A DNA stretch of 64,000 nucleotides from Methylobacteriaceae bacterium (GCA_020638195.1 JACKJC010000003.1:186001-250000); one strand, 5' to 3'; positions 55,115 to 64,000 are shown, numbered from the stretch's first letter. The notes: generated from the sequence alone by a model not told the origin. A program made the numbers and translations.

Positions 55115-57832
55115 CTACGCAGACGGTTGCGGATCCGCGTCGTTCCTCGTCAGATCCAGCGTCACGATGCTGACGCCAGGCTCCTCGCGCGACTCGCGTT
55201 GTTTGAAGCCGAGCGCCTTGCACATCTGCAGCATCGGCTGGTTCTCGGTCAGCACCTGACCTTCGATCCTGTGCAGCCCGATGCGCCGCCCGTGCTCGAT
55301 CATCATCTTCATCAGCGTCCAGCCGAGTCCCTGTCCTTTGGCGCCTGGGCCGAGCAGGATGGCGTATTCGCCCTCGGTCAGGTCGGCGTCCATCATCAGC
55401 CGCACGCCGCCCAGCATCTCGCCGGTCTCGACCTTGATCGCGGCGACCGCATAGGCGCGCGCGTAGTCGATCTGCGTGAGGCGCGCGAGAAAGGCGTGGC
55501 TGAAGGCCTTGACCGGCGCGAAGAAGCGCAGGCGCAGATCGTTCTGCGGCACGGTCTCGAAGAAAGCGTGATACATGTCCTCGTCTTCCGGCCGGACCGG
55601 GCGCACGAGAACTTCCGATCCGTCCTTGATGCGGATCGTCTGCTCGATGTCCTTAGGATAAGGCGCGACCGCGAAACGCCGGTTCGACTGGCCCGCGCGC
55701 TGCCTCGGATCAGGCTCGACTCGAATGCGCGCGTCCACCACCATCACGCCATCCTCGTCGGCGAGCAGCGGATTGAGGTCGAGCTCGCGCACTTCCGGCA
55801 CGTCGGCGGCGAGTTGCGCAAGCTTGACGAGCGTCAGCGCCACGGCGTCGATGTCGGCGCGCGGCACGTCTCGATAATATTCGAGAATGTTGGAAACGCG
55901 CGTGCGCTTGATCATGTCGTGCGCCAGCGCCAGATCGAGCGGCGGCAGGGCCAGCGCGCGATCGTCGATGACTTCCACCGCCTTGCCGCCGCGCCCGAAC
56001 ACGATCACCGGCCCGAAAGTCGGATCATCGGCGATGCCTGCGATCAATTCGCGTCCGTGCGGCCGCCTGATCATCGGATGAACGGTCACGCCCTCGATCC
56101 TGGCCTGCGGCTGTTCGCGACCGATACGCGTCATCATTTCGCGCGCCGCCTCGACGGCGGCGTCCGGCGTGCGAATGTCGAGCACGACGCCGCCGATGTC
56201 GGACTTGTGCGCGATGTCGCGCGAGACGATCTTGATCACGCAGGCGCGCGAGCGCGCGATGTAGAGGCGAGCGAGTTCGCCGGCTTCCTCCGGCGTCTTC
56301 GCGAAGCGCGCGGGCGCGACGGGAATGTCGTAGGCGTCGAGCAGGCGTGTCATCTCGACCGGCGCCAGCCAGCGATGGCCGCGCTCGATCGCATGCGCCA
56401 CCACGCTGCGCGCGCGCTCGACATTCGGCTCGAAATCCTCGGGCAGGTTCGGCGGCGTGCTGGTCATGAACTCGCGCGCCTCGTTCCAGCGCACCATGTG
56501 CATGAAGCCGCGCACCGCGCCCGACTGGTAGTGCGGGATGCGCGCGTCCTCGAACAGCTTGTCGGTCTCGTCCGTCGCGCCGAACCACACGGCGAAAACG
56601 GGCTTGGGCGACAGCGTCTTCTTGCGCGCCTCCTTGACCGCGGCGATCACGGCTTCGGCCGCTTCCAGCGACCGCGACAACGCGCTCGGCGCGTGCATCA
56701 CCATCACCGCATCGGTCGTCTTGTCCTCGAGCAGCGCGCCGACGGCGGTCTTGAAGCGCGCGGGATCGGCGTCGCCGTCTATGTCGAGCGGATTTTCCTT
56801 CGACAGGTCGGGCGGCAGCACGCCCTCGAGCTTGGTCCAGGTCGAAGGCTCGATCGGCGCGAGCTTGCCGCGCTGGTCGGCGAGGCGGTCGGCGGCCAGA
56901 CGCCCCAGCCCGCCGCCGTTCGAGACGATGGCGAGGCGCCGGCCCGGAAACGGTTTGATGCGGCCGAGCGCTTCGGCTGCGTCGAACAATTCGTCGACAT
57001 CCGCGACGCGCAAGAGGCCCGCGCGGCGAAAGGCGGCGTCGTAGACCGTGTCCGGCCCCGCCATATTGGCCACGGAAGAACCGCCGCGCGGCCCGCGCTT
57101 GTGCCGACCCGATTTCACGACGATGACCGGCTTCACGCGCGCCGCGGCGCGCGCGGCGGACATGAAGGTTTGCGCGTCCTCCAGGCGATCGATGTAGAGC
57201 AGGATCGCGCGGGTCGCGACATCGAGCGCGAAATAGTCGAGCAGATCGCCGAAATCGACATCGACCATTTCGCCGGCCGACACCATGCCGGAAAAGCCGA
57301 CATGCTTCTTGTGGGCCCAGGCGAGTAGCGCCGAGCCGATTGCGCCGGATTGCGAGACGACGGCGAGGTCGCCCGCCGGCGCCTGCTGCGCGGACAGCGA
57401 GGCGTTGAGGCCGGTCCTTGGCGACAGCAGGCCGAGGCAGTTCGGCCCGACGATCCGCATGCGGCCGCGCTGCGCGACCTTTTTCAGGCGTTCGGTCATC
57501 TCGCCGCCACGCCAGCCCTGGGGATCGCGCGTCATCACGAGTGCGCCGGGCACGCCCAGCCGCTCGGCTTCCTCGATCTGCGCCGCCACGTGGTCCGCCG
57601 GCGCCGCCATCACGAGCAGGTCCGGACGGTTGGGCAGCTCGCTCAGCGCGGACACGCAGGGGCGGCCGTCGATTTCCTGATAGCGCGGATTGACCAGCGC
57701 AATATCGCCCTTGAATCCAGCCCCGACGATATTGTCGAACAACGCGCGCCCCGAGGAGCCCGGACGCGGGCTCGCGCCGACGAGCGCCAGCGATTTCGGC
57801 GAAAAGATCAGGTCGAGCGCCCGCGTGCCCAT
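55115..57832 (-). CDS. Bifunctional NDP-forming acyl-CoA synthetase-like/GNAT protein acetyltransferase (Pat type)
   Basis: A 905-residue protein. Order: CoA-binding domain (1-130, SLALVGASPRPGSSGRALFD), succinyl-CoA-ligase-like region (130-460, with SQSGAIGSALLAWA), ATP-grasp domain (about 480-700) and a C-terminal GNAT (about 730-890) with the acetyl-CoA loop GAKGQGLGWTLM. Pat/PatZ proteins acetylate lysines of acyl-CoA synthetases and other enzymes. This would fit control of the acyl-CoA ligases in this region, but that is an inference. The start at 57832 follows GGGGA. Confidence 0.9.
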   Translation of the reverse strand: MGTRALDLIFSPKSLALVGASPRPGSSGRALFDNIVGAGFKGDIALVNPRYQEIDGRPCVSALSELPNRPDLLVMAAPADHVAAQIEEAERLGVPGALVMTRDPQGWRGGEMTERLKKVAQRGRMRIVGPNCLGLLSPRTGLNASLSAQQAPAGDLAVVSQSGAIGSALLAWAHKKHVGFSGMVSAGEMVDVDFGDLLDYFALDVATRAILLYIDRLEDAQTFMSAARAAARVKPVIVVKSGRHKRGPRGGSSVANMAGPDTVYDAAFRRAGLLRVADVDELFDAAEALGRIKPFPGRRLAIVSNGGGLGRLAADRLADQRGKLAPIEPSTWTKLEGVLPPDLSKENPLDIDGDADPARFKTAVGALLEDKTTDAVMVMHAPSALSRSLEAAEAVIAAVKEARKKTLSPKPVFAVWFGATDETDKLFEDARIPHYQSGAVRGFMHMVRWNEAREFMTSTPPNLPEDFEPNVERARSVVAHAIERGHRWLAPVEMTRLLDAYDIPVAPARFAKTPEEAGELARLYIARSRACVIKIVSRDIAHKSDIGGVVLDIRTPDAAVEAAREMMTRIGREQPQARIEGVTVHPMIRRPHGRELIAGIADDPTFGPVIVFGRGGKAVEVIDDRALALPPLDLALAHDMIKRTRVSNILEYYRDVPRADIDAVALTLVKLAQLAADVPEVRELDLNPLLADEDGVMVVDARIRVEPDPRQRAGQSNRRFAVAPYPKDIEQTIRIKDGSEVLVRPVRPEDEDMYHAFFETVPQNDLRLRFFAPVKAFSHAFLARLTQIDYARAYAVAAIKVETGEMLGGVRLMMDADLTEGEYAILLGPGAKGQGLGWTLMKMMIEHGRRIGLHRIEGQVLTENQPMLQMCKALGFKQRESREEPGVSIVTLDLTRNDADPQPSA

Positions 57833-58041
57833 GACGTAGTCCCCATTGCAGTCCGCCCGGATCTGGCGCCGGCGGCGGACGCACGAATCGTGATGTTGCA
57901 ATGCAGCATAAGGATGGCGCCAAATCCTTGCGATCGCTCAAGGCCAAGGGAGCATCCACTTGGTTTGGCGATTGACAGTCAACCTTCGGCTCGCTTCACT
58001 CCTGTGAAGCCCGGACCAAGGGGTAGACGAGGGAGCTGGAC

Positions 58042-58413
58042 ATGAAACGATCGTTCCTGGCGTGCATAGGAGTCCTCGCATTGGCGGGCCCCGCCATGGC
58101 GGCAGATATCGTCGGCAACTGGCAGCGCAGCAACGGCGAGTCCCGCGTGCGCATGTCGCCCTGCGGCGGCGGCGTCTGCGGCACGATCACCTGGCTCAAG
58201 AATCCGGGCAAGAGCGACGCCAAGGTCGGCCAGCGGGTCTTTTACGACATGAAGCCCGATGGTTCCGGCGGCTGGGCGGGCTCCGCCTTCAACCCGGAAG
58301 ACGGCAAGACCTATTCCGGCAAAGCGACGGTGTCGGGGTCGAGCATGACGACCAAGGGCTGCGTGCTCGGCGGCCTCATCTGCAAATCCGTCAGCTGGTC
58401 GCGCATCCGCTGA
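58042..58413 (+). CDS. DUF2147 secreted protein
   Basis: A 123-residue protein with a signal peptide (residues 1-20, cut after AMA) and a DUF2147 domain: IVGNWQRSNGESRVRMSPCG, ITWLKNPGK and a closing GLICKSVSWSR. Two Cys pairs could form disulfides. DUF2147 proteins are periplasmic and of unknown function. It overlaps the end of the convergent gene by 23 bp. Confidence 0.9.
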   Translation: MKRSFLACIGVLALAGPAMAADIVGNWQRSNGESRVRMSPCGGGVCGTITWLKNPGKSDAKVGQRVFYDMKPDGSGGWAGSAFNPEDGKTYSGKATVSGSSMTTKGCVLGGLICKSVSWSRIR

Positions 58414-59143
58414 GCGCCATCGCTTCGGCGTCCGGGCCCCACTCGGGCGCGTAGCCGGCGGATAGCGCGGCGAGGCTCGTCGGCGGCGTCAGGCAGGCGA
58501 CGGGCCGGCCCTGCGGTCGCGGCAGGCGCGCTCGGTATCCCGCGAAAGACCAGCTGAGCACGCTTTCGCCCCGGATGGCGAAAGCATGGCGTCCCTCGGC
58601 ATAGATCGCGCCGTCCGGCAACTCGTCGATGTCGCGATCATGCAGCTTCTTGGCGCGGCCAGTTCGCCGCTCCGCATCGAGCAGCCGATCGAGATCGCCG
58701 GCGCGCAACCTTTCCGTGGGGTCGACCGCTTTTCGGTAGGCGAGCGCGCGCGGTCGGCGGCATTCGAAGCAGGGGCGATGCCCAGCGGCCAGAGCCGTCG
58801 GCTCGTCCATGAAGAACAGGTCCGTGTAGCGCTTCCCGAACACGTCGTTCCGCCGGCCCTTGAAGGCGCACAGGCACGTGATCCACTGCTTCGATTTCCA
58901 GCGCGACGTTCCGAGTGTCCGGTCGTCGCGGTGAAACCGCCCGCCGCGATTGCCGTAGAATAATCCGCGCTCGGACGTCGCGTGTATCTCCCCGAACGGG
59001 TCGATCCGGTTCTGGAGGGGCGAGGGGCGCAAGCCTTCGCCTATCGGATCGAGCCGGCCGTCGGGCTCGAGCAGCGCCCGTCCGCCGCTTTCTGCGTCGG
59101 CGTATCGCAGGGCGAGGTGTCCTCGGCGCACATGGGCTGGCAA
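58391..59143 (-). CDS. Conserved hypothetical protein
   Basis: Up to 250 residues. The conserved core begins around PLQNRIDPFGEI (42-53) and includes FYGNRGGRFHRDDRTLGTSR, CLCAFKGRRNDVFGKRYTDL and AAGHRPCFECRRPRA. I recognise it as a widespread alphaproteobacterial protein of unknown function. The CFEC motif may be a metal site. The first 35 residues overlap the upstream gene by 103 bp, so the true start may be internal (a TTG at residue 38 is possible). Confidence 0.7.
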   Translation of the reverse strand: MPAHVRRGHLALRYADAESGGRALLEPDGRLDPIGEGLRPSPLQNRIDPFGEIHATSERGLFYGNRGGRFHRDDRTLGTSRWKSKQWITCLCAFKGRRNDVFGKRYTDLFFMDEPTALAAGHRPCFECRRPRALAYRKAVDPTERLRAGDLDRLLDAERRTGRAKKLHDRDIDELPDGAIYAEGRHAFAIRGESVLSWSFAGYRARLPRPQGRPVACLTPPTSLAALSAGYAPEWGPDAEAMALSGCATS

Positions 59144-59316
59144 TAGACCTCGTCCGGCCCATCGTCGTCGTCGGGCTCGACATACCTGCGGCGACGTCGC
59201 CGAGGCCGTACGCGCTCCTCGTAATAGACCTGCGCCAGCGCGTCGGCGGCGAAGGCGCTCGCGCCGATCGCGGCTGCGGTGAGAAGTAGAAGCGAGCGTC
59301 GCGACTGGCTCGTCAT
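59041..59316 (-). CDS. Small secreted cysteine-motif protein
   Basis: A 91-residue protein with a signal peptide (SRRSLLLLTAAAIGASAFAA), a basic Arg stretch, an acidic Asp stretch, and a C-terminal motif CQPMC-x5-PCD-x10-C (spacing C-x3-C-x6-C-x11-C, ending DGRCSSP). The next gene encodes a paralogue with the same spacing. Function unknown. The four cysteines probably form two disulfides in the periplasm. Confidence 0.72.
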   Translation of the reverse strand: MTSQSRRSLLLLTAAAIGASAFAADALAQVYYEERVRPRRRRRRYVEPDDDDGPDEVYCQPMCAEDTSPCDTPTQKAADGRCSSPTAGSIR

Positions 59317-59352
59317 TTGCGCTCTCCTTTGCCGAAGTATGTCAGAACGACA

Positions 59353-59580
59353 TCAGAACATCTGGGTCCCACCCACTAGCGGGCTCGCGCAGCGGCCATC
59401 GGCGCGCTTGTACTCGGGCGGATCGCAGGGCGTCATGTCAAAGGAGCACATCGGCTGGCAGAAGCCGGGGACAGGACGCGCCGACTCGTATGTCCGTACG
59501 GCCTTCCTGTGTTTGGGCTTCGCCGCTGCAGGCCCGGCCGCCACGGCGGCGGCGGCGAGAAGAATGATCGCGAGTCGCAT
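59353..59580 (-). CDS. Small secreted cysteine-motif protein, paralogue
   Basis: A 75-residue protein with a signal peptide (MRLAIILLAAAAVAAGPAAA) and the same C-terminal pattern, FCQPMC-x5-PCD then ADGRCASP. The start at 59580 begins the signal peptide. An upstream extension is Arg-rich and unlikely. It ends 36 bp before its paralogue begins, so the pair looks like a tandem duplication. Confidence 0.72.
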   Translation of the reverse strand: MRLAIILLAAAAVAAGPAAAKPKHRKAVRTYESARPVPGFCQPMCSFDMTPCDPPEYKRADGRCASPLVGGTQMF

Positions 59581-59657
59581 GACGCACTCCCAGAAACGCC
59601 TCGCCTCTAGATGAGGCGCCGGGCGGCCGTCGGCAAGTGCGCAAATCAGCGCGCCGG

Positions 59658-61049
59658 TCAGTGCGCGCTCGCCTGCAGCCCGATCGTATCGACCTGATAG
59701 ACATCGTCGGCGAAATGCACGGCGCCGTCGGCCGACGCCCAGCCTGTCATGTAGACCCACACCACCGGCACCGGCTTCGCCAGCCTTAGGTCCTGCCGAT
59801 CCTTGCCGATCTGCGCCATGAGCGACGCGCGATCCCAGTTTCCGGAACCTTGCAGCAGCCAGGCGGCGAGATCGTAGACGCCCTGCACGCGAACGCAGCC
59901 GTGCGAGAGAAAGCGATAGTCTCGATTGAAATAGCCCTTCGAGGGCGTGTCGTGCATGTAGACCGCATGCTTGTTGTTCATCTGGATTCGGATCGAGCCG
60001 AGCGCGTTGTGGGTGCCGGAATCCTGCCGCAGCGTGTAATTGACCGCCTTCTCCGTGCTCCAGTTGATCGAACGCGGATCAATCACCGTGCCGCGCCCGT
60101 CGAGAATCTTGATTCTGGACCGCGCGAGATAGCCGGGGTCGCGCCGCATCTTCGGAATGATTTCATTCTTGATGATCGAGGTCGGCAGCGTCCAGGTCGG
60201 GTTGAGATTGACGGCGCTGATGCGCGTCGCGACTTCCGGCGAGCGATGGTCGACGTCGCCGACGACAGCGGTGTAGCGCTTGACGACCTGCCCGTTCTCG
60301 ACCGCCTCGACGGCGGCGGAGGGAATATTGACCACGACGTAGCGCTCGCCGAACGGGAACTGCACGCCGGCCAGACGCTGCGAACTCGAAGCGAGTTGCT
60401 TGAACCGCACCTGCGCCGTCGTGTTGATCGCGCGCAGCGTGGCGCCGGAGACGACGCCGGTCTGCCTAAGCCCGTTGCGCGCCTGAAAATGCTTCACCGC
60501 CGCGGCGAGCTGCGCGTCCCAGTGGTCGCCCGGTCCCACCGCCTCATGCGGGTCGCCTTCGATCGTGAGCCGTCGACGCAGGGCGGCGACCGCAGCGCCT
60601 TTCGACTTCGGTCCGACGCTGGCGGGCACTTTCGGCCAGCCGCCGGCGTCGACGATCTTGGCGTAGCGCTCCGACGCCGCCGCGGTGGCGAAAAACGTCT
60701 CCGGCTGGAAGGACGGGGTCGGGTCGTCGGACAGCGCCCACTCGCGGATCGGCGGCTTGGGCTTGGGCTTGCGCTTGGCGACCTTGGGCGCCGCCACCTG
60801 CGGCGGCGGGAAGCCTGCGGCTTCGCTCGCAGGCGCCGGCGAGGGGCGGGGAGCGACGGCGGGCGGCGCCGAAGGTGTGGGAAGCGGCACGAAAACGTTG
60901 GGCGAGGGCGCTGCGGGCGTCAGGCTCGGGCCCATCTGGCCGGGCGCGGACTGCGCTTGCAGGGATGTCGCGCTAGCCAGCGACCCGACGATCGCGCAAG
61001 ACAGCCCAAGAAACCTGCCAAGAAACCTGATCCGGGTCCGAAATTCCAT
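59658..61049 (-). CDS. L,D-transpeptidase with peptidoglycan-binding domain (YcbB-like)
   Basis: A 463-residue protein (483 if the first in-frame Met is used). It has a signal peptide and a Pro/Ala-rich linker (30-110), then a PG_binding_1 domain (about 170-230, AAVKHFQARNGLRQTG). The YkuD catalytic domain follows, with HDTPSKGYFNRDYRFLSHGC and a nucleophilic Cys, plus the capping loop of the YcbB type. It forms 3-3 crosslinks. I preferred the Met at 61049 because it begins the signal sequence; 61067 is also possible. Confidence 0.88.
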   Translation of the reverse strand: MEFRTRIRFLGRFLGLSCAIVGSLASATSLQAQSAPGQMGPSLTPAAPSPNVFVPLPTPSAPPAVAPRPSPAPASEAAGFPPPQVAAPKVAKRKPKPKPPIREWALSDDPTPSFQPETFFATAAASERYAKIVDAGGWPKVPASVGPKSKGAAVAALRRRLTIEGDPHEAVGPGDHWDAQLAAAVKHFQARNGLRQTGVVSGATLRAINTTAQVRFKQLASSSQRLAGVQFPFGERYVVVNIPSAAVEAVENGQVVKRYTAVVGDVDHRSPEVATRISAVNLNPTWTLPTSIIKNEIIPKMRRDPGYLARSRIKILDGRGTVIDPRSINWSTEKAVNYTLRQDSGTHNALGSIRIQMNNKHAVYMHDTPSKGYFNRDYRFLSHGCVRVQGVYDLAAWLLQGSGNWDRASLMAQIGKDRQDLRLAKPVPVVWVYMTGWASADGAVHFADDVYQVDTIGLQASAH

Positions 61050-61146
61050 TCTCGCCAACTCGCGCATGTTCGCCGCAATTCTGGCCGCACTTATCCATAA
61101 GACGGCCAACGGCGGGTTTCCAGCGCAAACAAGCAGGCGGGCGCTC

Positions 61147-61317
61147 CTAGCGACCTGTTTTCTGGCCGGGTCTTGCCGGTTCGTCTCCTGTTATGCCGCC
61201 GCCGGGCTCGGACTCGGCTGGCGGATCGCTGGCGGGAAACGTTTCTTTCAGGCCCTCGTCGAGGCGGCGTTTTTCTTCCGCCTCGCGCTTGTCTTCCTTG
61301 CGCTTTGCTTCGCCCAT
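61147..61317 (-). CDS. Small charged hypothetical protein
   Basis: A 56-residue protein (MGEAKRKEDKREAEEKRRLD) with the LDEGLKETFPASDPPA motif seen in many small alphaproteobacterial proteins of unknown function. An AGGAGG site lies seven bases upstream. Confidence 0.72.
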   Translation of the reverse strand: MGEAKRKEDKREAEEKRRLDEGLKETFPASDPPAESEPGGGITGDEPARPGQKTGR

Positions 61318-61360
61318 CTGACCCTCCTTTTGGGTCAAAACGTGGCGAAGGCCTTTTCGT

Positions 61361-62035
61361 TCAGGCTTCGTCGACGATCACGATGTGCAGTTTGCGCGGC
61401 CCGTGCGCGCCGAGCAGCATGGTCTGGGCGATGTCGGCCGAGCGCGACGGGCCTGTGATCATGTTGACCGTGCGCGGCATTTCGCCCTTGCCGTATTTCT
61501 GGCGCAGGCGGTCGAACACGCTCTCGTAGTCGCCTTCGAGCTCGGCGGCCGACAACACGACAATGTGATTGTCCGGCAGGAAGTTCAGGGTCGACGGATT
61601 TTCAGGCCCCGATGTCATGATCAGCGTGCCGGATTCCGCGACAGCAGCGAAAGCGTGCGAAACGGCGTTGAGATCGCGTCCGTCGGAAGCGCCCTCCGCC
61701 ATCTCGAGCGCGGTCTCGCCCCAGGGCATGTCTGCGAGTCTTTTATCCTCGCCTTTGCGCAGGGTCGCCGGAAGATTGTTGTCGCGCAGCCAGCGCGCGG
61801 CCTCAGTGGGAACCTCGCGCGCGCCCCGCACGATGGCGACGCTGGCGAAGGCGCTTTCGGCCATCTTCTTGAACAGGCCGATGCGCTCCATGGCGTCGAG
61901 CTGCCCGCGCGCTGGCACCACGCCGCGCGGCGCGCCGGTAAGCCGCGCCTCGACGGCGGCGCGGCGCGGGCCCTCGGCGCCGGTGACGCGCAGCGAGCGG
62001 CGGATGCTCGAAAGGATTTCGTCGCGCGCGCTCAC
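61361..62035 (-). CDS. lutC: Lactate utilization protein C (LUD domain)
   Basis: A 224-residue LUD-domain protein (AHAFAAVAESGTLIMTSG-like core; NFLPDNHIVVLSAAELEGDY). It is part of the LutABC complex that oxidises L-lactate to pyruvate. The start is a GTG sharing GTGA with the lutB stop, and no closer Met exists. Confidence 0.93.
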   Translation of the reverse strand: MSARDEILSSIRRSLRVTGAEGPRRAAVEARLTGAPRGVVPARGQLDAMERIGLFKKMAESAFASVAIVRGAREVPTEAARWLRDNNLPATLRKGEDKRLADMPWGETALEMAEGASDGRDLNAVSHAFAAVAESGTLIMTSGPENPSTLNFLPDNHIVVLSAAELEGDYESVFDRLRQKYGKGEMPRTVNMITGPSRSADIAQTMLLGAHGPRKLHIVIVDEA

Positions 62036-63465
62036 TTCGTCCCCCTCCGCTTCTTCCATTCGCTCTGGAAGGTCTTGCCCTGCGGCGCCGGCAGGTCGCG
62101 CCAGTCGGTCCAGCCCGAAGCGAAGGGCATGGCGAAGAACTTGCCGGTCTTGCGCGCGTAATAGCCCATCACGTGCATGACGATGCGCGTGCCGAACCGG
62201 TAGAGTTTGGGCCGTTTCGCGACCCAGGCCCACAGGCCGAGGCCATAGCGGGCGGCGGATGGCGTCAGGTGACGCTCGAACTCGCGCTCGCGCCAGTGGC
62301 GCATCATGCCGGGCAGGGGAATGCGCATCGGGCAGACGCTCTCGCAGCGCCCGCAGAAGGTCGAGGCGTTGGGCAATTGCCCGCCTTTTTCGACGCCGAT
62401 CAGCGAGGGCGTCAGCACCGCGCCCATCGGGCCGGGATAGACCCAACCGTAAGCATGGCCCCCGACCGCATGATAGACCGGGCAATGGTTCATGCAGGCG
62501 CCGCAGCGGATGCAGCGCAGCATATGCTGGAAATCCGTGCCGATCATCGACGAGCGGCCGTTGTCGAGCAGCACGACGTGATATTCCTCGGGACCGTCGA
62601 CATCGCCCGGACGGCGCGGGCCGGTGGACAGCGTCGTGTAGACGCTCATCTCCTGGCCCGTGGCGGAGCGCGCGAGCACGCGCAGGAGTTGAGACACGTC
62701 TTCGAGCGTCGGCGTGATCTTTTCCAGCGACGCCACCACGATGTGGCACTTCGGCAGGATCTGCGTCAGATCGCCATTGCCCTCGTTGGTGACGATGATC
62801 GACGTGCCGGTTTCCGCGACGAGAAAATTCGCGCCGGTGATGCCGATGTCGGCCGCCAGAAACTTTTCACGCAAAATGCCGCGCGCTTCCGTCAGCAATT
62901 GCGTCGGCTCGGTCAGATCGCGGTCCTTGGGCAGATGCGTGTGAACGCGCCGGAAATCGCCCTCGACCTGATCCTTGGTCAGATGCACGGCCGGGCCGAT
63001 GATGTGCGAGGGAATCTCGCCACGCAGCTGGATGATATATTCGCCGAGATCGGTCTCGACCGGCGTGATGCCGGCCTTCTCCATGGCGTCATTGAGCGCA
63101 ATCTCCTCCGAGATCATGCTCTTGCCCTTGGTGACGGTCTTTGCGCCGCGCTTCGCGCAAATGTCGAGAATGACATTGCGCGCCTCCTCGGCGGTGCGCG
63201 CGAAATGCACGTGTCCGCCGGAGGCCGTCACCTTCTTCTCGTAGGCCTCGAGATAGAGGTCGAGATGGGCGAGCGTATGGTTCTTGATGTCGCGCGCGCT
63301 GTCGCGCAGCGCCTCGAATTCCGGCAGCTTGGAAACGGCGATCTGCCGAGCGGCCGTGAAGCCGACGCGCAGCTTGCCCATGGCTTCCTGCAATTGCGGA
63401 TCGTGCAGCGCCTTGTGCGCATTGTCCTTGAAATGCGGCGTGGTCGGATTGGCGTGGACGCTCAT
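62032..63465 (-). CDS. lutB: Lactate utilization iron-sulfur protein B
   Basis: A 477-residue protein. A LUD-type N-terminal domain (1-270) is followed by two 4Fe-4S motifs, CIRCGACMNHCPVYH and CGRCESVCPM, and a C-terminal helical segment. It passes electrons from lactate to the respiratory chain. The stop overlaps the lutC start and the start overlaps the lutA stop. Confidence 0.95.
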   Translation of the reverse strand: MSVHANPTTPHFKDNAHKALHDPQLQEAMGKLRVGFTAARQIAVSKLPEFEALRDSARDIKNHTLAHLDLYLEAYEKKVTASGGHVHFARTAEEARNVILDICAKRGAKTVTKGKSMISEEIALNDAMEKAGITPVETDLGEYIIQLRGEIPSHIIGPAVHLTKDQVEGDFRRVHTHLPKDRDLTEPTQLLTEARGILREKFLAADIGITGANFLVAETGTSIIVTNEGNGDLTQILPKCHIVVASLEKITPTLEDVSQLLRVLARSATGQEMSVYTTLSTGPRRPGDVDGPEEYHVVLLDNGRSSMIGTDFQHMLRCIRCGACMNHCPVYHAVGGHAYGWVYPGPMGAVLTPSLIGVEKGGQLPNASTFCGRCESVCPMRIPLPGMMRHWREREFERHLTPSAARYGLGLWAWVAKRPKLYRFGTRIVMHVMGYYARKTGKFFAMPFASGWTDWRDLPAPQGKTFQSEWKKRRGTK

Positions 63466-64000
63466 CTCTCCGCCTCCGGCGCCTGGTAGCCCACGGGCTC
63501 GCCGATCGGCGGCGCCTCGTCGGTCATGTTGGCGAGCACTTCGGCCACGTGCCGCACCTCCATCTCGCGACCCTTGCGCGACAGGCGGCCGGCCATGTTC
63601 ATCAGGCAGCCGAGATCGCCGGCCAGCAGCACCGGCGCCTGCGTCGCCAGAATGTCCTGCGTCTTGCGGTCGACGATCTGCCCGGAGATTTCGCCGAATT
63701 TGACCGCGAACGTGCCGCCGAAGCCGCAGCAGACATCCGAATCCTTCATCTCGACGAGTTCAAGGCCCTCGACGGTGCCGAGCAGCTTGCGCGGCTGCGC
63801 CTGCACGCCCATTTCGCGCAGGCCCGAACACGAGTCGTGATAGGTCGCCTGACGCGGAAATTGCGCGTCGACCCTTTCGACGCCCAGCACGTCGGTCAGA
63901 AACGAGACCAGTTCGAAGCACTTGGCCGAGAAAGCTCGCGCGCGACGTTGCAGCTCCGGATCGCCCTCGAACAATTCGGGATAATGCTTCGCCATCATGC
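63462..64000 (-). CDS. lutA: Lactate utilization protein A (Fe-S oxidoreductase), C-terminal part
   Basis: The gene continues past the right edge. The visible ~179 residues contain the second CCG domain (HDSCSGLREMG, DVCCGFGGTFAVKF and GDLGCLMNM), which binds iron-sulfur clusters. It is the first gene of the lutABC operon. An internal Met at 63998 is not taken as the start. Confidence 0.93.
   Translation of the reverse strand, partial: MMAKHYPELFEGDPELQRRARAFSAKCFELVSFLTDVLGVERVDAQFPRQATYHDSCSGLREMGVQAQPRKLLGTVEGLELVEMKDSDVCCGFGGTFAVKFGEISGQIVDRKTQDILATQAPVLLAGDLGCLMNMAGRLSRKGREMEVRHVAEVLANMTDEAPPIGEPVGYQAPEAER

Overview
The window is GC-rich chromosomal DNA from an alphaproteobacterium, most likely a member of the Rhizobiales (Hyphomicrobiales). 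The reasons are the murA - DUF2948 - hisD - UPF0262 - LMW-phosphatase gene order, two phasins (polyhydroxyalkanoate granule proteins), a PdhS-like cell-cycle histidine kinase behind a perfect CtrA box, and a tRNA-His with a G1:U72 pair and A73 as known from alphaproteobacteria. I cannot name the genus.

Layout. 1-3325: end of an exopolysaccharide cluster (polymerase C-terminus, flippase, WecG-type glycosyltransferase, small unknown protein). 3580-5635: MFS transporter and a YkuD L,D-transpeptidase. 5772-23322: an integrated element of 17.5 kb, bounded by a 47-bp perfect repeat of the 3' part of tRNA-Thr(GGT). 23512-28531: the murA/hisD housekeeping block. 28539-31324: nitrile-lyase-like cupin, AzlCD exporter, phosphopantetheinyl transferase, DUF3597. 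31381-46120: an acyl-CoA cluster (single-chain biotin carboxylase/carboxyltransferase, two acyl-CoA ligases, a complete oligopeptide-type ABC importer, a tandem CoA-transferase). 46327-51256: tRNA-His, two phasins, the histidine kinase. 51428-59580: SH3 protein, two-subunit molybdenum hydroxylase, protein acetyltransferase, DUF2147, and two small paralogous cysteine-motif secreted proteins. 59658-64000: a second L,D-transpeptidase, a small acidic protein and the lutCBA lactate-oxidation operon, cut by the window edge.

The integrated element is the most unusual part. It has a tyrosine integrase with an excisionase-like partner, a divergent pair of ribbon-helix-helix regulators around an operator-like palindrome, and a complete-looking head set: portal, prohead protease, HK97 capsid, connectors and large terminase. 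It also has a tail tube, tail chaperones and a tape-measure protein. I see no lysis genes, tail tip, baseplate, fibre or recognisable primase or helicase. All genes appear open, and the order is atypical: the large terminase follows the connectors and the tape measure is last. One AT-rich cargo gene on the opposite strand encodes a GIY-YIG nuclease. Nine copies of a 12-bp near-palindrome, GCAATTRATTGC, are spread over the element, and four copies of a 13-bp repeat sit in its main non-coding region. I read it as a compact capsid-making satellite-like element or a streamlined or reduced prophage, with its own site-specific regulatory network.

Outside the element, the acyl-CoA cluster looks like a self-contained route to import a carboxylic acid, attach CoA to it and carboxylate it. 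The lut operon allows growth on lactate. Most start codons were chosen from Shine-Dalgarno sequences or from 4-base ATGA stop/start overlaps, which are very common here.
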